DNA of 64,000 nt from Palsa-1447 sp964509885 (GCA_964509885.1 CAZDZL010000013.1:12319-76318); one strand, 5' to 3'. Shown: positions 44,223 through 53,086, numbered from the stretch's first letter. Notes: generated from the sequence alone by a model not told the origin. Numbers and translations are program-made.

Positions 44223-45758
44223 ATGGACAAGGCCGCCTATCCCTTCCCCCTCGCGGTGAACTCGAGCCACCATTCCCACTACCACCGGTTCATGCTGGGC
44301 GCCGACCCGGCCATCCTCGCCCCGTTCCCGAAGCCGTACTGCGTCGGCGCCCTCGCCGGGCCGATGGGAAGCCTAACCGCCGACCTCAACCTGCCGCGCT
44401 GGAGAAAGCTCTACCACGCGTCGTTCCCCTGGGTCGGGGGATTCGGGCCGGAGCACTACGGGATCGGCAACGTGGCGCCCCACCGCCCGCTCCCCCGGGA
44501 ATACCTGAGGCCGCCGCGCAGGTACGCGGCCTATGACTTCGTGCAGATCGCGGACCCGTCGGTGTCCGCCCTGGCGCTGGTCGCCGGCGACCGCCGCATC
44601 GTCGAGCGCTTCGTGGCCCTGGGCGACGGCTTCTGCGCGGGCGTCGAGGAGGGCGCGTGCGCGAGGAACCCCGGGCCAGGCGGCTCGCGCTCGACGGCCC
44701 GCATGCTCGCCGGCCAGTTCGCCGAGGCGAACAACCGGTGGCTCATGCCGTTCCTGCACGTGCACGCGCGCGTGCTCAACTTCACGTCCTTCCCCGAGGC
44801 GCCCGGCCGCCTCGAGTGCATCGACTCCGGCGCGCTCGCCCGCGCCGGCCAGAGGGCCAGGCTCCACTGGGTCGGCAGGCAGGCCGACATGCTCTCGGAC
44901 CTCGGGTACCGGGCGAGCGTGTGCGGCCGCACGGCGCCGTCGCTGCGCGTCGAGGGCGTCAGCGAGAGGCTCGTGGCGGCGATCGAGGCGCCGCGGATCG
45001 CGGTCCTGCGGATCCTGGAGCGCGCGCTCGTCGGCGAGCGCCCCCCCTGTGCCAAGCGACTGGGCTCGGAGCTGCCGCCCGCCGTCATCGCCGCGATGGC
45101 GGAGCAGATCGAGGCCCTCCTCGCGCGCTCGCTCTCGTTCCACAAGCCGGCAAAGATCGGGATCCCGTCGGAGGGCCCGTGGCGGGCCGCCGTCAGGGAG
45201 CACCTCAGCCGCTTCTGCCCCGGGTCGCTCGAGTCGCTCGACCGGGCCGCGCTTCGCGCGAGGGCGGCCCCGCTCGAGTCCGCCGTGTTTCCCACGCCTG
45301 CCCTCGATCCCGCGCACGTCCACGCGCCCGGGACAGAGTCGCTGGGGGCCGCCCTGCAGCAGCCGACCGACCCCGAGCTGGGGGCCGGCCGCGCCCCCGG
45401 AGGCGCCGGGGCGGCCGCCCCCGGCTGGCTCGTGCGCGAGTTCGCCGACACGCTCATGGAGGTGAACGAGAGGAACGTGAGGCTCGGGCCCGACGACCCG
45501 CTCGTGTCGCTGCGCGGCGTCCTCGCGACGATCGACCAGCTCTCGCAGGGCGCGGACCCCGAGCAGCTCCGGCAGTCGGAGATGCTTCTCGCCGCCGAGA
45601 TGGGGCGCAGGTCGCGGGACGCCGTCCACGAGGCCCCGCGCAGCCGCCTCCCCGGCCTGGGCTACAGGGCGCCCCTCGCCTCCCTGGAGGACCTGCTCGA
45701 GGCCGCGGCGCCCGCCCGGACGGCCTATGAGCTGGAGATCGGGGGCCGCAGCCTGTGA
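44223..45758 (+). CDS. TrwC/MobF-like relaxase domain protein
   Basis: The 511-residue protein carries a divergent TrwC relaxase domain. 'YDFVQIADPSVSALALVAGDRRIVERF' aligns with the MobF block 'TFSxPKSVSxLALxGGDxRI'. 'AEANNRWLMPFLHVHARVLNFTS' aligns with the metal-binding 'RxxDPxLHTHxVVxNxT', keeping His179 and His181; the first histidine of the usual triad appears to be replaced. 'WVGRQADMLSDLGY...LRVEGV' continues the match. The usual N-terminal tyrosine pair is not obvious; Tyr20 in 'HSHYHRFMLG' is a candidate nucleophile. There is no helicase domain. MobF proteins nick and covalently bind oriT. The next gene, an ATPase, overlaps it as GTGA. The family call is mine from alignment by eye. 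Confidence 0.65.
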   Translation: MDKAAYPFPLAVNSSHHSHYHRFMLGADPAILAPFPKPYCVGALAGPMGSLTADLNLPRWRKLYHASFPWVGGFGPEHYGIGNVAPHRPLPREYLRPPRRYAAYDFVQIADPSVSALALVAGDRRIVERFVALGDGFCAGVEEGACARNPGPGGSRSTARMLAGQFAEANNRWLMPFLHVHARVLNFTSFPEAPGRLECIDSGALARAGQRARLHWVGRQADMLSDLGYRASVCGRTAPSLRVEGVSERLVAAIEAPRIAVLRILERALVGERPPCAKRLGSELPPAVIAAMAEQIEALLARSLSFHKPAKIGIPSEGPWRAAVREHLSRFCPGSLESLDRAALRARAAPLESAVFPTPALDPAHVHAPGTESLGAALQQPTDPELGAGRAPGGAGAAAPGWLVREFADTLMEVNERNVRLGPDDPLVSLRGVLATIDQLSQGADPEQLRQSEMLLAAEMGRRSRDAVHEAPRSRLPGLGYRAPLASLEDLLEAAAPARTAYELEIGGRSL

Positions 45759-47263
45759 GCGAGGCGTGCCCGTCCCTCATCGGGTGGCCCGACGACCGCG
45801 GGCTCGTGGCGATGGGACGGGACATGTGGCGCATCAAGGACGCCTGCGAGGGGACGGTCATCTTCGGGGGGACGGGCTCAGGCAAGACGTCGGGAAGCGG
45901 GCGCGCCCTCGCCAGGTCCTTCCTCTCGGCGGGCTTCGGGGGCCTGGTCCTCTGCGCCAAGCCCGAGGAGCCCGCGCTGTGGCGGGGCTACGCCGCCGAG
46001 ACGGGCCGCACCGGCGACCTGGTCATGTTCGGCGCCCGGGAAGGCTGGAGCTTCAACTTCATGAACTATGAGTCGCTGCGGTCGGGGGCGGGCGCCGGCC
46101 TGACGGAGAACCTGGTCACGCTGTTCATGGAGGTCTCGTCCATCGGCTCCGGGGAGGCGCGCGCGCGCGGCGGGGATCCCTTCTGGGAGCGCGCAATGAG
46201 GTCCCTCATAAGAAACTGCGTGGACGTCCTCGCGATGGCCGACGAGCCGGTCACGCTGCACGCGATGTTCGACGTGGTCCGGGGCGCCCCGGCTGACCTG
46301 GCGACCGCCGCCTCGCCGGACTGGAGGCTGAAGTCCGGCTGCTGGCGGCGCCTCGAGTCCGCCGCGGAAAGGGCGCTCGGGACGCCGTGGGAGGTCGACT
46401 TCAGGGAGGTGAGCGGCTACTGGATGGGCCACTTCCCCACGCTGGGCGAGAAGACCCGCGGAAGCATCGTCGCGATGTTCTCGACGCTGGCGGAAGGGCT
46501 GATGCGGGGCAAGATGAGGGAGCTCTTCTGCGGGACGACGACGCTGTCCCCGGAGGACGTGATCGGCGGGAGGATCGTGGTGGTGGACCTTCCCGTGAAG
46601 GAGTGGTCCGAGGTGGGCCGCGTGGCCGCTGTCCTCTGGAAGTACTGCCTCCAGAAGTCCGTCGAGAGGCGCGCGGACAACGCCGACGGCCGGGGCAGGC
46701 CCCTGTTCCTGTGGGCGGACGAATGCCAGCATTTCACGAGCCGCTACGACCCGCTCTTCCAGGCGACCGCGCGCTCGTCCCGCGCCGCGAGCGTCTACCT
46801 GACCCAGAACTACCCGAGCCTCTCCGCCACCCTGGGCGGGGGGCCGGACGGGAGGGCGCTGACCGACGCCCTCCTCGGGAACATGGGGACGAAGATATTC
46901 CACGCCAACAGCGACCGCGAGACGAACCAGCTCGCCGCGGACCTCGTCGGCAAGCGCCTGCAGTCGCTGCGCAGCTTCGGGGCGGGCTCGAGCCTGAGCC
47001 TCGGGTCCCAGGCGAGCTTTGGCTCGTCCTCGAGCCGCGGCCGCAGCGAGAACATGGACTACGAGATCCAGCCCACGGAGTTCTCGACGCTGAGGAAGGG
47101 CGGGGCCGAGAACGCCCACACGTCCGACGCCCTCGTCTTCCAGAACGGCCGGCGGTGGTCGGGCACGGGCCGCACGTGGCAGAAGGTGGCGTTCCGCCAG
47201 CGCACCGGCGAGGTCGCCGTAGCCCCGCCCGCTCCGGCGCGCGCAGGATCGCGCGCCCGCTGA
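45755..47263 (+). CDS. Soluble TraG/TraD-like P-loop ATPase (TraM-recognition type)
   Basis: The start GTG 45755 overlaps the relaxase-like stop. The 502-residue protein has Walker A 'GGTGSGKT' at 38-45, Walker B 'LFLWADECQHF' with Asp322-Glu323, then 'SRAASVYLTQNYPSL' and 'TKIFHANSDRETNQLAADLVGK'. This is the typical C-lobe of TraG/TraD proteins (PF12696-like). No membrane helix is present, unlike the first ATPase of the cluster. The C-terminus is Ser/Gly-rich ('GSSLSLGSQASFGSSSS'). It is probably an ATP-driven DNA or protein translocase working with the relaxase-like protein. Confidence 0.8.
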   Translation: MSEACPSLIGWPDDRGLVAMGRDMWRIKDACEGTVIFGGTGSGKTSGSGRALARSFLSAGFGGLVLCAKPEEPALWRGYAAETGRTGDLVMFGAREGWSFNFMNYESLRSGAGAGLTENLVTLFMEVSSIGSGEARARGGDPFWERAMRSLIRNCVDVLAMADEPVTLHAMFDVVRGAPADLATAASPDWRLKSGCWRRLESAAERALGTPWEVDFREVSGYWMGHFPTLGEKTRGSIVAMFSTLAEGLMRGKMRELFCGTTTLSPEDVIGGRIVVVDLPVKEWSEVGRVAAVLWKYCLQKSVERRADNADGRGRPLFLWADECQHFTSRYDPLFQATARSSRAASVYLTQNYPSLSATLGGGPDGRALTDALLGNMGTKIFHANSDRETNQLAADLVGKRLQSLRSFGAGSSLSLGSQASFGSSSSRGRSENMDYEIQPTEFSTLRKGGAENAHTSDALVFQNGRRWSGTGRTWQKVAFRQRTGEVAVAPPAPARAGSRAR

Positions 47264-47274
47264 CGGCAGGGTCC

Positions 47275-48249
47275 CTATTTTCCCCCGTACCAGAAGGCGC
47301 GACGCCAGTTGTGAGCGCGGAGCCTCCCCTGGAGCGCGGGATCCATCGCCGCCATGTCGCTCACCGCGCAATTCGCCTCGGCCTGCCGGGTGTTACGCAT
47401 CCCGGGGATCACGGTGCCGACCGCGCCGTGCGCGAGCGCGAACGCGATGGCCGCCTGGGGGAGCGTGTACCCGCTTCCGCCGAGGGACGCCGCGACCTTC
47501 CCGGCGCGAGCCACGGAGCGCTCGAGCCGGTCGCCCTCGAAGTAGCTGCGACGGAAGTCCCCCTCCGGGAACGTGGTGTCGGCCGTCCACTTTCCCGTAA
47601 GCGAGCCCTCGTCGAACACGACGCGCACGATGATCCCCGTGCCCGTCTGCGCGGCGACGGGCAGCAGCTCCGCAGCGGGTTCCTGCTCGAATATGTTGTA
47701 GATCACCTGGACCACGTCGACCCACCCGCCCCTCATCAGGTCGATCACGCTGTTCTGGTCGTGCTCGGGGGTCGACACTCCGGCGAACCGGATCTTCCCC
47801 TCCTTCTTCAGGGCCCGCAGGACCTCGAACGGCCCGGGGTTCGCGTTCCAGGCCCGCGTCCACGTGTGAAGCTGCAGGATGTCCAGCCGGTCGGTCCCCA
47901 GGTTGCGCAGGCGCTGCTCGACATTCTCACGGAGGTACTTCTCCGGGTAGCGGAGCGAAGCGTCGCAGTAGGGCGACGGGGGCCAGGTCCCCTCGGTGGG
48001 GGGCGTCTTCGTCGCGACGACGACCGACTCGCGCCGGTCCTTGAGGACCGAGGCGATGATCCTCTCGCTCTTGCCGTCACCGTAGCCCGCGGCCGTGTCG
48101 ATGAAGGTGACGCCGAGGTCGAGCGCGCGGTGGAGCGCCGCGACGGAGTCGGCCTCGCTCTGGGGCCCCCAGCTCCCGCCGATCGCCCACGCGCCGAAGC
48201 CGATCTCGGAGACGATGAGGCCGGTGCGGCCCAAATTTCGGGACTTCAT
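47275..48249 (-). CDS. Aldo/keto reductase
   Basis: The 324-residue protein has the AKR pattern 'LGRTGLIVSEIGFGAWAIGG', 'GVTFIDTAAGYGDGKSERII', 'VVATKTPP' (catalytic Lys), 'LDILQLHTW' and 'AIAFALAHGAVGTVIPGMRN' (NADPH-binding). Asp and Tyr of the tetrad lie in 'FIDTAAGYG'. It reduces aldehydes or sugar-type ketones with NADPH; the substrate is unknown. Convergent to the second coupling-like ATPase gene, 11 bp apart. Confidence 0.93.
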   Translation of the reverse strand: MKSRNLGRTGLIVSEIGFGAWAIGGSWGPQSEADSVAALHRALDLGVTFIDTAAGYGDGKSERIIASVLKDRRESVVVATKTPPTEGTWPPSPYCDASLRYPEKYLRENVEQRLRNLGTDRLDILQLHTWTRAWNANPGPFEVLRALKKEGKIRFAGVSTPEHDQNSVIDLMRGGWVDVVQVIYNIFEQEPAAELLPVAAQTGTGIIVRVVFDEGSLTGKWTADTTFPEGDFRRSYFEGDRLERSVARAGKVAASLGGSGYTLPQAAIAFALAHGAVGTVIPGMRNTRQAEANCAVSDMAAMDPALQGRLRAHNWRRAFWYGGK

Positions 48250-48430
48250 GCGGTTGGCCGGGGCATCCCGCCATCATTCCGCGGCGCGCGTCGGGGTCAA
48301 GAAACGGCCGGCACGGGGCTTCCCGAACGGCGCGACGGGCCCATGCTTCTGCCTTTCTGATTGACCAGAAGGGACTTTGGTCTGTTTTTGATACTCCAAT
48401 CGGTCATGATCCCCAGCACACTCATCGGGT

Positions 48431-49384
48431 ATGTCGCTGCCTGACGACGTCATTTCGCTCCTGCGCGACGAGGCCTACCTCGACCTCTGCAGAAACGCGT
48501 TGAAGGATGCGCTGGAACGCCTGGTTGCCGAGAAGCAGCAGGTGTCCGAGACGCGCCCCCCGTTCGGGCTCCTTGCGAGCAAGAAGCAGAGGGACGTCTT
48601 CGAGTCGTCGATGCAGACGGTCCTCGACACCGAGGCCGCGATCGAGGCCCGGCTCGGAAAGCTTGAGGCGATCGAGAACTGGCTCAAGTCCGCGATCCGC
48701 GAGCGGCTGCGCGACTACCTGCGCCAGGTGTCGGAGAACTACCGCCGAAGCGGCAAGATCGCAGAGGCGATCAAGGCATGGGACCGGCTGATCGAGCACT
48801 ACGGCGAGCAGCTCCTGGCGCTCGCCCGCAACATCAAGAACGTGGCCGTGTCATTCGCCGGGGCCGCGGGCGGCGTCCGCTCGAAGTTCGGCGACCGCGC
48901 ACAGGCCTTTGCCGAGCTTCGCATGGGCGCCGACAGCCTCGACCGCACGGCGCTCCAGCTCGAGTCGCTCACGCGCTCGATGGCGATGATCGCCGCAAAT
49001 TCCGCGTACAAGGACGTCCAGCTCGCCGAGCTGCCGATCAAGGGCGTGGTGAACTGGGTCGACAGCCTCGCACTCCAGCACGACAGGGATGCGCTGCCCG
49101 CCTGCCAGGAGATGGAGGCCGACGCGCGCAACATCGTCGCGAAGAAGCTCACGGACTTCCACGCGAGCGCGGCCGCGGCCCTGGCGATGATCGTCACGAT
49201 CGAGACCCAGGAGCTTGAGAGCTACTGGGAGGTCCTGCGCGCCCACGCCCTCGCCCACTACGTGCAGGAGCGCGACGTGGACGAGGTCCTGAACGAGCTC
49301 AACGAGCGCTACGTGGTCGCCAACATCGAGCGCCGCCAGCGGGCGATCGAGAGCCAGGCCGATCCCTACGGGCACGAGCGCTGA
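48431..49384 (+). CDS. Hypothetical helical protein
   Basis: A 317-residue, almost entirely alpha-helical soluble protein rich in Ala, Glu, Arg and Leu, with long amphipathic stretches ('KLEAIENWLKSAIRERLRDYLRQVSENYRRS', 'SLDRTALQLESLTRSMAMIAANSAY'). These suggest coiled coils. I recognise no family. The start is ATG 48431. It has its own upstream region of 181 bp shared with the divergent aldo/keto reductase and is convergent with the next gene (8 bp). Confidence 0.72.
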   Translation: MSLPDDVISLLRDEAYLDLCRNALKDALERLVAEKQQVSETRPPFGLLASKKQRDVFESSMQTVLDTEAAIEARLGKLEAIENWLKSAIRERLRDYLRQVSENYRRSGKIAEAIKAWDRLIEHYGEQLLALARNIKNVAVSFAGAAGGVRSKFGDRAQAFAELRMGADSLDRTALQLESLTRSMAMIAANSAYKDVQLAELPIKGVVNWVDSLALQHDRDALPACQEMEADARNIVAKKLTDFHASAAAALAMIVTIETQELESYWEVLRAHALAHYVQERDVDEVLNELNERYVVANIERRQRAIESQADPYGHER

Positions 49385-49392
49385 CCCCCGGC

Positions 49393-50904
49393 TCAGGCGC
49401 CCGGAGGCGGCGCGGGCTGGGGCGCGGCGGCCCGGTAGTGGCCAAGAATCGCGTAGACCATCTCGAGGGGCAGCTGGCCGAGCACGGGCAGCACCGCCGC
49501 GGGGCTCCGGGCGGGAGCCCCGGCCCTGAAAAATTCCCTGACGTGCTCCCACGCGGGGAAGGGGCCGCCGACAATCCGGCCGACGATGTCGGCCTCCCGC
49601 GTCATGCCGGCATCAAGGCCGTTGACGCCCGCCATGCAGAGGAGCGCCACGTGGGCCCCCGCGTTCTCTGGCGCGGCCGCGAGGGGCCTGGCGCCGAGGA
49701 GGTCCAGGACGCGGGCGGCAACGGCGGCGTCCGGACGGCGCACCAGGTGGGCGGCGACGAGGGTGACGGAGGCGGGCGACGTCCCCTGGTCCAGGATCAG
49801 CCCAATCTCGGAGACCTCGAGGTCGCGCCACCCAAGCGCTGAACAGGCGTCGAGCTTGAGCGCCTCCCGGTCGTAGGGCCTGAGCGCCGTGCTCCCGGGA
49901 GCCCCGAGGAAGGCCATGACGTCCGAGGCCCGCCCGATCTCGATCGCCCGCGTGAGCGAGTAATAGATGTCGAAGGGCGCCGTGGCCGCCAGGAGGTGGC
50001 GCTGCACCACCCGGGTGCGCTCGGCGTCGCCGCCCGAGCGCAGGTCCCTCGCCAGGGTCAGCGCGGCCCGGGCCTCGTCCGGGACCCTGGCGGAGCCCTC
50101 GAGCAGCCGGTCCACCGGTCCGGTGTCGCCGCTCATCCTCTCGGCGAACAGGAGGCCCTGGGCCCACGCCGGCGCGTGCGCGTCGTCCTCCAGGAGCATC
50201 CGGGCCGACAACCGCGCCGCGGCGCGGAAATCCGCCCTCGAGAGCAGGGCGCGAAACCACGCCTGGGCGGCCCCCTGGAAATCCCCGCGGCGCCCGGAGA
50301 CGACCTGCGCGTAGATCTCATCCGAGAATTCAGGGTCCGTGATCTGCGTGAACTGGGCGAGGAGGACGGCCGCGTCCGTGTTCTCCGGGTCGAGGGCGTG
50401 GACCTGGCCCAGGGCGAGGAGGCTGCGGTGCACGTCGCCCGCCGCGAACGACCGAAGCGCGACCGAATAGAAGTAGTCCGCGCGGGCCTTCTCAATGCGG
50501 TGCCACGCCGGCGGCCACGCGACGGTGGAGAGGGAGACACGGTAGCCGATCGCGCGGAACGCGGCGAAGGCCGCGAGGATCGACGCCAGCGCCAGCGCCG
50601 CGGCCCCTGCGCCGTAGATCAGCGCCGCCCGGCCCCAGAAGGGGCGCACGTCCGCCGCATCGACCGAGCAGACGCGCCTGCCCTGGGCCGTCGTGGCGAG
50701 GAGCGGGCACAGGCGCCGGAAGCGCCGGTCATCGCGCCAGCCCCGGCACGCCTCGCAGGCGGTTCGTCCGGCGAGGCCGGAGTCGCTCGGGTGCTGGCAG
50801 GGGGCCGCACCCCTGGCGCCCCGGGCCCTGTACAGCGCCTTTCGCAGGTTCCAGTAGAGGAGTCCCCACGAAAGCCGGCCGAGGTCGCCCAACCATCCCA
50901 ACAT
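49393..50904 (-). CDS. Membrane-anchored TPR-like protein with Cys-rich N-terminus
   Basis: The 503-residue protein begins with a segment of about 90 residues containing several cysteines ('PCQHPSDSG', 'CEACRGWRDDRRFRRLCPLL', 'RRVCSVD') that could bind zinc. One membrane helix follows ('ALIYGAGAAALALASILAAFAAF', about 94-117). The rest is helical repeats of TPR type ('YFYSVALRSFAAGDVHRSLLALGQVHALDPENTDAAVLLAQF'). I recognise no named family. Topology suggests a cytoplasmic Cys-rich head and an extracytoplasmic TPR region, or the reverse. Confidence 0.7.
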   Translation of the reverse strand: MLGWLGDLGRLSWGLLYWNLRKALYRARGARGAAPCQHPSDSGLAGRTACEACRGWRDDRRFRRLCPLLATTAQGRRVCSVDAADVRPFWGRAALIYGAGAAALALASILAAFAAFRAIGYRVSLSTVAWPPAWHRIEKARADYFYSVALRSFAAGDVHRSLLALGQVHALDPENTDAAVLLAQFTQITDPEFSDEIYAQVVSGRRGDFQGAAQAWFRALLSRADFRAAARLSARMLLEDDAHAPAWAQGLLFAERMSGDTGPVDRLLEGSARVPDEARAALTLARDLRSGGDAERTRVVQRHLLAATAPFDIYYSLTRAIEIGRASDVMAFLGAPGSTALRPYDREALKLDACSALGWRDLEVSEIGLILDQGTSPASVTLVAAHLVRRPDAAVAARVLDLLGARPLAAAPENAGAHVALLCMAGVNGLDAGMTREADIVGRIVGGPFPAWEHVREFFRAGAPARSPAAVLPVLGQLPLEMVYAILGHYRAAAPQPAPPPGA

Positions 50905-50960
50905 GGGCGCAATCTGCTGCGCGCCGCGGCGCGCAGCAAACGCAAAGTGGGCCGCGCCGA

Positions 50961-51551
50961 CTACTTGCCGGCCTCAAGCATGTGCTTGAGCTTGTCGACC
51001 TTCGGCCGGATGACCACGGAGCAGTATCCCGCGTCGGGATTCTTCGCGAAGTAGTCCTGGTGATAGTCCTCCGCCGGCCAGAACTTCACGAGCGGCACGA
51101 TCTCCGTCGTGATCGGGTCGCTCAGCTTGGCCTGGGCCTCGGCGCGCGACTTCTCGGCCGCGGCCTTCTGGGCCGGGCTGGCGTAGAGGATGATCGAGCG
51201 GTACTGGCTGCCCATGTCGTTGCCCTGGCCGCCGACCTGCGCCGGGTTGTGCACGTGCCAGAAGTAGCCGAGGACCTTGTCAAGCGGGACGACGGCGGGG
51301 TCGTAGTCGATCTTCACGACCTCGGCGTGGCCCGTCATCTCGGTGCACACGTCCTGGTAGGAGGGGTTCGCCAGGGTGCCGCCCGAGTAGCCGCACGTGA
51401 CGTGGGTCACGCCGGGAAGGAGCTTGTACGAGGCGTCGAGGCACCAGAAGCAGCCGCCTCCCAGCACGATGGAGTCGGCCTTGGCCGGGTTTGGGAGAAG
51501 GGTCATGGAGAGGAGCAGGAGTACGGAGAGGGCTGTGCGGGGTCGAGTCAT
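50961..51551 (-). CDS. msrA: Exported peptide methionine sulfoxide reductase MsrA
   Basis: MsrA reduces the S-epimer of methionine sulfoxide. The 196-residue protein has a signal peptide ('TALSVLLLLSMTLLPNPAKA') and the active site GCFWC (Cys34, Cys37) in 'IVLGGGCFWCLDASY', plus 'VTCGYSGG', 'GHAEVVKIDYDP' and 'EDYHQDYF'. A periplasmic location is therefore likely. The start is ATG 51551; the long frame upstream shadows msrB. It lies 20 bp after msrB on the same strand. Confidence 0.95.
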   Translation of the reverse strand: MTRPRTALSVLLLLSMTLLPNPAKADSIVLGGGCFWCLDASYKLLPGVTHVTCGYSGGTLANPSYQDVCTEMTGHAEVVKIDYDPAVVPLDKVLGYFWHVHNPAQVGGQGNDMGSQYRSIILYASPAQKAAAEKSRAEAQAKLSDPITTEIVPLVKFWPAEDYHQDYFAKNPDAGYCSVVIRPKVDKLKHMLEAGK

Positions 51552-51571
51552 GGTGATGGCGGCCGGTCGGG

Positions 51572-52186
51572 TCACTTCGCGGGCGGCGTCGCGGCGTGCG
51601 CCGCCACCCAAGCGTCGTACTGCTTGCGGGGCATGAAGCGCAGCGACGCCGAGTTGATGCAGTAGCGCATGCCCGTGGGGGCCGGGCCGTCGTCGAAGAC
51701 GTGCCCGAGGTGGGCGCCGTCCACGCTGCAGTGGACCTCGTCGCGCACCATGCCGAGGGAGGAGTCGGTCTGGTCCGTGACGAAGAGCGGCTCGATCGGC
51801 TTCGTGAAGCTCGGCCAGCCGGTGCCGCTGTTGAACTTGTCGCGGCTGTCGAAGAGCGGCGTGTCGCTGCACACCGAGAAATAGACGCCGTCCTCGTGGC
51901 TGTCCCAGAACTCGTTGCGGAAGGGCGGCTCGGTCCCCTGCTCCCGGGTCACGTCGTACTGCATCGGCGTCAGCAGCTTCTGCCACTCGGCGTCGGTGTG
52001 CTTCACGGACACCTTCGACATGTCGATGACGACATTGGAGGGCAGTCCGCAGGCGGACTTGGGGCCGTCGACGGCGCACGCGGCGCCCGGGGCCGTTGAA
52101 TCTGCAGGTCGTGTGGATTTCATTTCGGTGTCGGCAAACGCCGCGGTGGCGGCCAGCGCGGCTATCGTTGGGAGGAGGAGTTTCAC
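51572..52186 (-). CDS. msrB: Exported peptide methionine sulfoxide reductase MsrB
   Basis: MsrB reduces the R-epimer and complements MsrA. From GTG 52186 the protein has 204 residues with a signal peptide ('LLLPTIAALAATAAFA'). It has 'RNEFWDSHEDGVYFSVC', 'FNSGTGWPSFTKPI', 'VHCSVDGAHLGHVFDDGP' and the catalytic Cys176 in 'MRYCINSASLRF'. Cys106 is at the usual resolving position. The paired CXXC zinc ligands of many MsrBs are absent, so this is the zinc-free type. Together with msrA it forms a periplasmic methionine-repair pair. Confidence 0.95.
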   Translation of the reverse strand: MKLLLPTIAALAATAAFADTEMKSTRPADSTAPGAACAVDGPKSACGLPSNVVIDMSKVSVKHTDAEWQKLLTPMQYDVTREQGTEPPFRNEFWDSHEDGVYFSVCSDTPLFDSRDKFNSGTGWPSFTKPIEPLFVTDQTDSSLGMVRDEVHCSVDGAHLGHVFDDGPAPTGMRYCINSASLRFMPRKQYDAWVAAHAATPPAK

Positions 52187-52295
52187 TTGCCCATTAGAGT
52201 AGCCCAGATTGCGATTTATTCCAGCGCCCACGCGGGGAACCCCTACCCGCTTCGGCTTGACACCCCCCTTGGGGGCGATTTCCCTCCCTGCGCCA

Positions 52296-52394
52296 ATGGT
52301 CCTCTCAGGCACAGCCTCGATCGCCGCCAGCGCCGCCGTCTCCTCGGCGGCTATTGTCGTCGTCTCGTCGCAACACGCGCCGCGAGGGATCTGA
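52296..52394 (+). CDS. Possible 32-residue membrane peptide
   Basis: ATG 52296 encodes 'MVLSGTASIAASAAVSSAAI' followed by 'VVVSSQHAPRGI', a single potential membrane helix with a short basic tail. The stop lies 17 bp before a strong terminator, which fits a small transcription unit. There is no clear ribosome-binding site, and the frame could be chance in GC-rich DNA. Confidence 0.22.
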   Translation: MVLSGTASIAASAAVSSAAIVVVSSQHAPRGI

Positions 52395-52411
52395 TCACTG
52401 ACAAAAGATCC

Positions 52412-52445
52412 GCCCCTCCGGTGCTCGAACCGGAGGGGCTTTTTT
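52412..52445 (+). terminator. Strong Rho-independent terminator
   Basis: GCCCCTCCGG (52412-52421) pairs perfectly with CCGGAGGGGC (52430-52439) across an 8-base loop, followed by six T (52440-52445). It is oriented on the plus strand, with no recognised plus-strand gene upstream, so it implies an unannotated RNA or peptide gene in 52190-52411. Confidence 0.85.
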
Positions 52446-52654
52446 ATGGCCCCCGGCCGGAACGGGCAAGGGAGCGGGCTCAAAAAACCGCAAAAAGCCA
52501 TGAACACAAACGGAGCCAGGAACAGGACGGGGCCACGCGCCCCTGACAACAAGCGGCTGCTGCCGCTCCCCACCGAGTCGAGCGACCCGTCGCCCGTCCA
52601 CGACCTGCTCGTCATGAGCCACGGCCCGGAGTCGCGGCCCGCCGACCGGTCGAA

Positions 52655-53086
52655 TCACGCCTGCTTGAACAGCTTCAGGAGCAGCACGTGGATCATGTCC
52701 GCCGGCGGATGACCGAACATCATGCTCGGCCTGTAGTAGTGGCCCACCGCGAGGATCCGGTCCCCGCGGACGGTCCGCACGCCCATGTCGATCTCGATCA
52801 TGTAGCTGTTGAAGTCCCACGTCCACATGTCCTCGTAGGAGACGACCAGCTCCGTGTCGGCAGGCATCATGGTCATCGCGCCCGCCGAGGCGTCGAAGCC
52901 CATCACGCGCAGCTGGCGTGCTATCTCGTCGGCGACCCCGTGGCTGTCCGGCAGCCTGTGCTCGACGAAGACGTGCTTGTGGCTCGCGAGGGCCGCGTTG
53001 GGAAGGGAGCGGGTGTTGATGTGCCCGCACCCCGCGAGCAGGACGCAGGCCGCGAGGGCGGCGGCCCTTATACCGGATGTGTGCAT
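52655..53086 (-). CDS. Lipoprotein, DUF4136-like
   Basis: From ATG 53086 the product has 143 residues with a lipobox ('AAALAACVLLAGC') and a compact body: 'HKHVFVEHRLPDSHGVADEIARQLRVMGFDASAG', 'ADTELVVSYEDMWTWDFNSYMIEIDMGVR', 'ILAVGHYYRPSMMFGHPPADMIHVLLLKLF'. The order of a short 'fvvd...d...i...i...L...Gf' region followed by a 'DlvV.y.d.W.WD' strand resembles DUF4136 lipoproteins of unknown function. Fifteen extra codons upstream of 53086 lack signal character. It is divergent from the transglutaminase-like gene. Confidence 0.75.
   Translation of the reverse strand: MHTSGIRAAALAACVLLAGCGHINTRSLPNAALASHKHVFVEHRLPDSHGVADEIARQLRVMGFDASAGAMTMMPADTELVVSYEDMWTWDFNSYMIEIDMGVRTVRGDRILAVGHYYRPSMMFGHPPADMIHVLLLKLFKQA

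Larger units (their letters stand above)
52187..52654. other. Intergenic region upstream of msrB with an orphan terminator
   Basis: These 468 bp must contain the msrB promoter at the left end (minus strand). They also contain a strong plus-strand terminator (52412-52445) that serves no annotated plus-strand gene, and a possible 32-residue membrane peptide frame just before it (52296-52394). The part 52446-52654 shows nothing convincing; its open frames are low-complexity. Confidence 0.5.
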
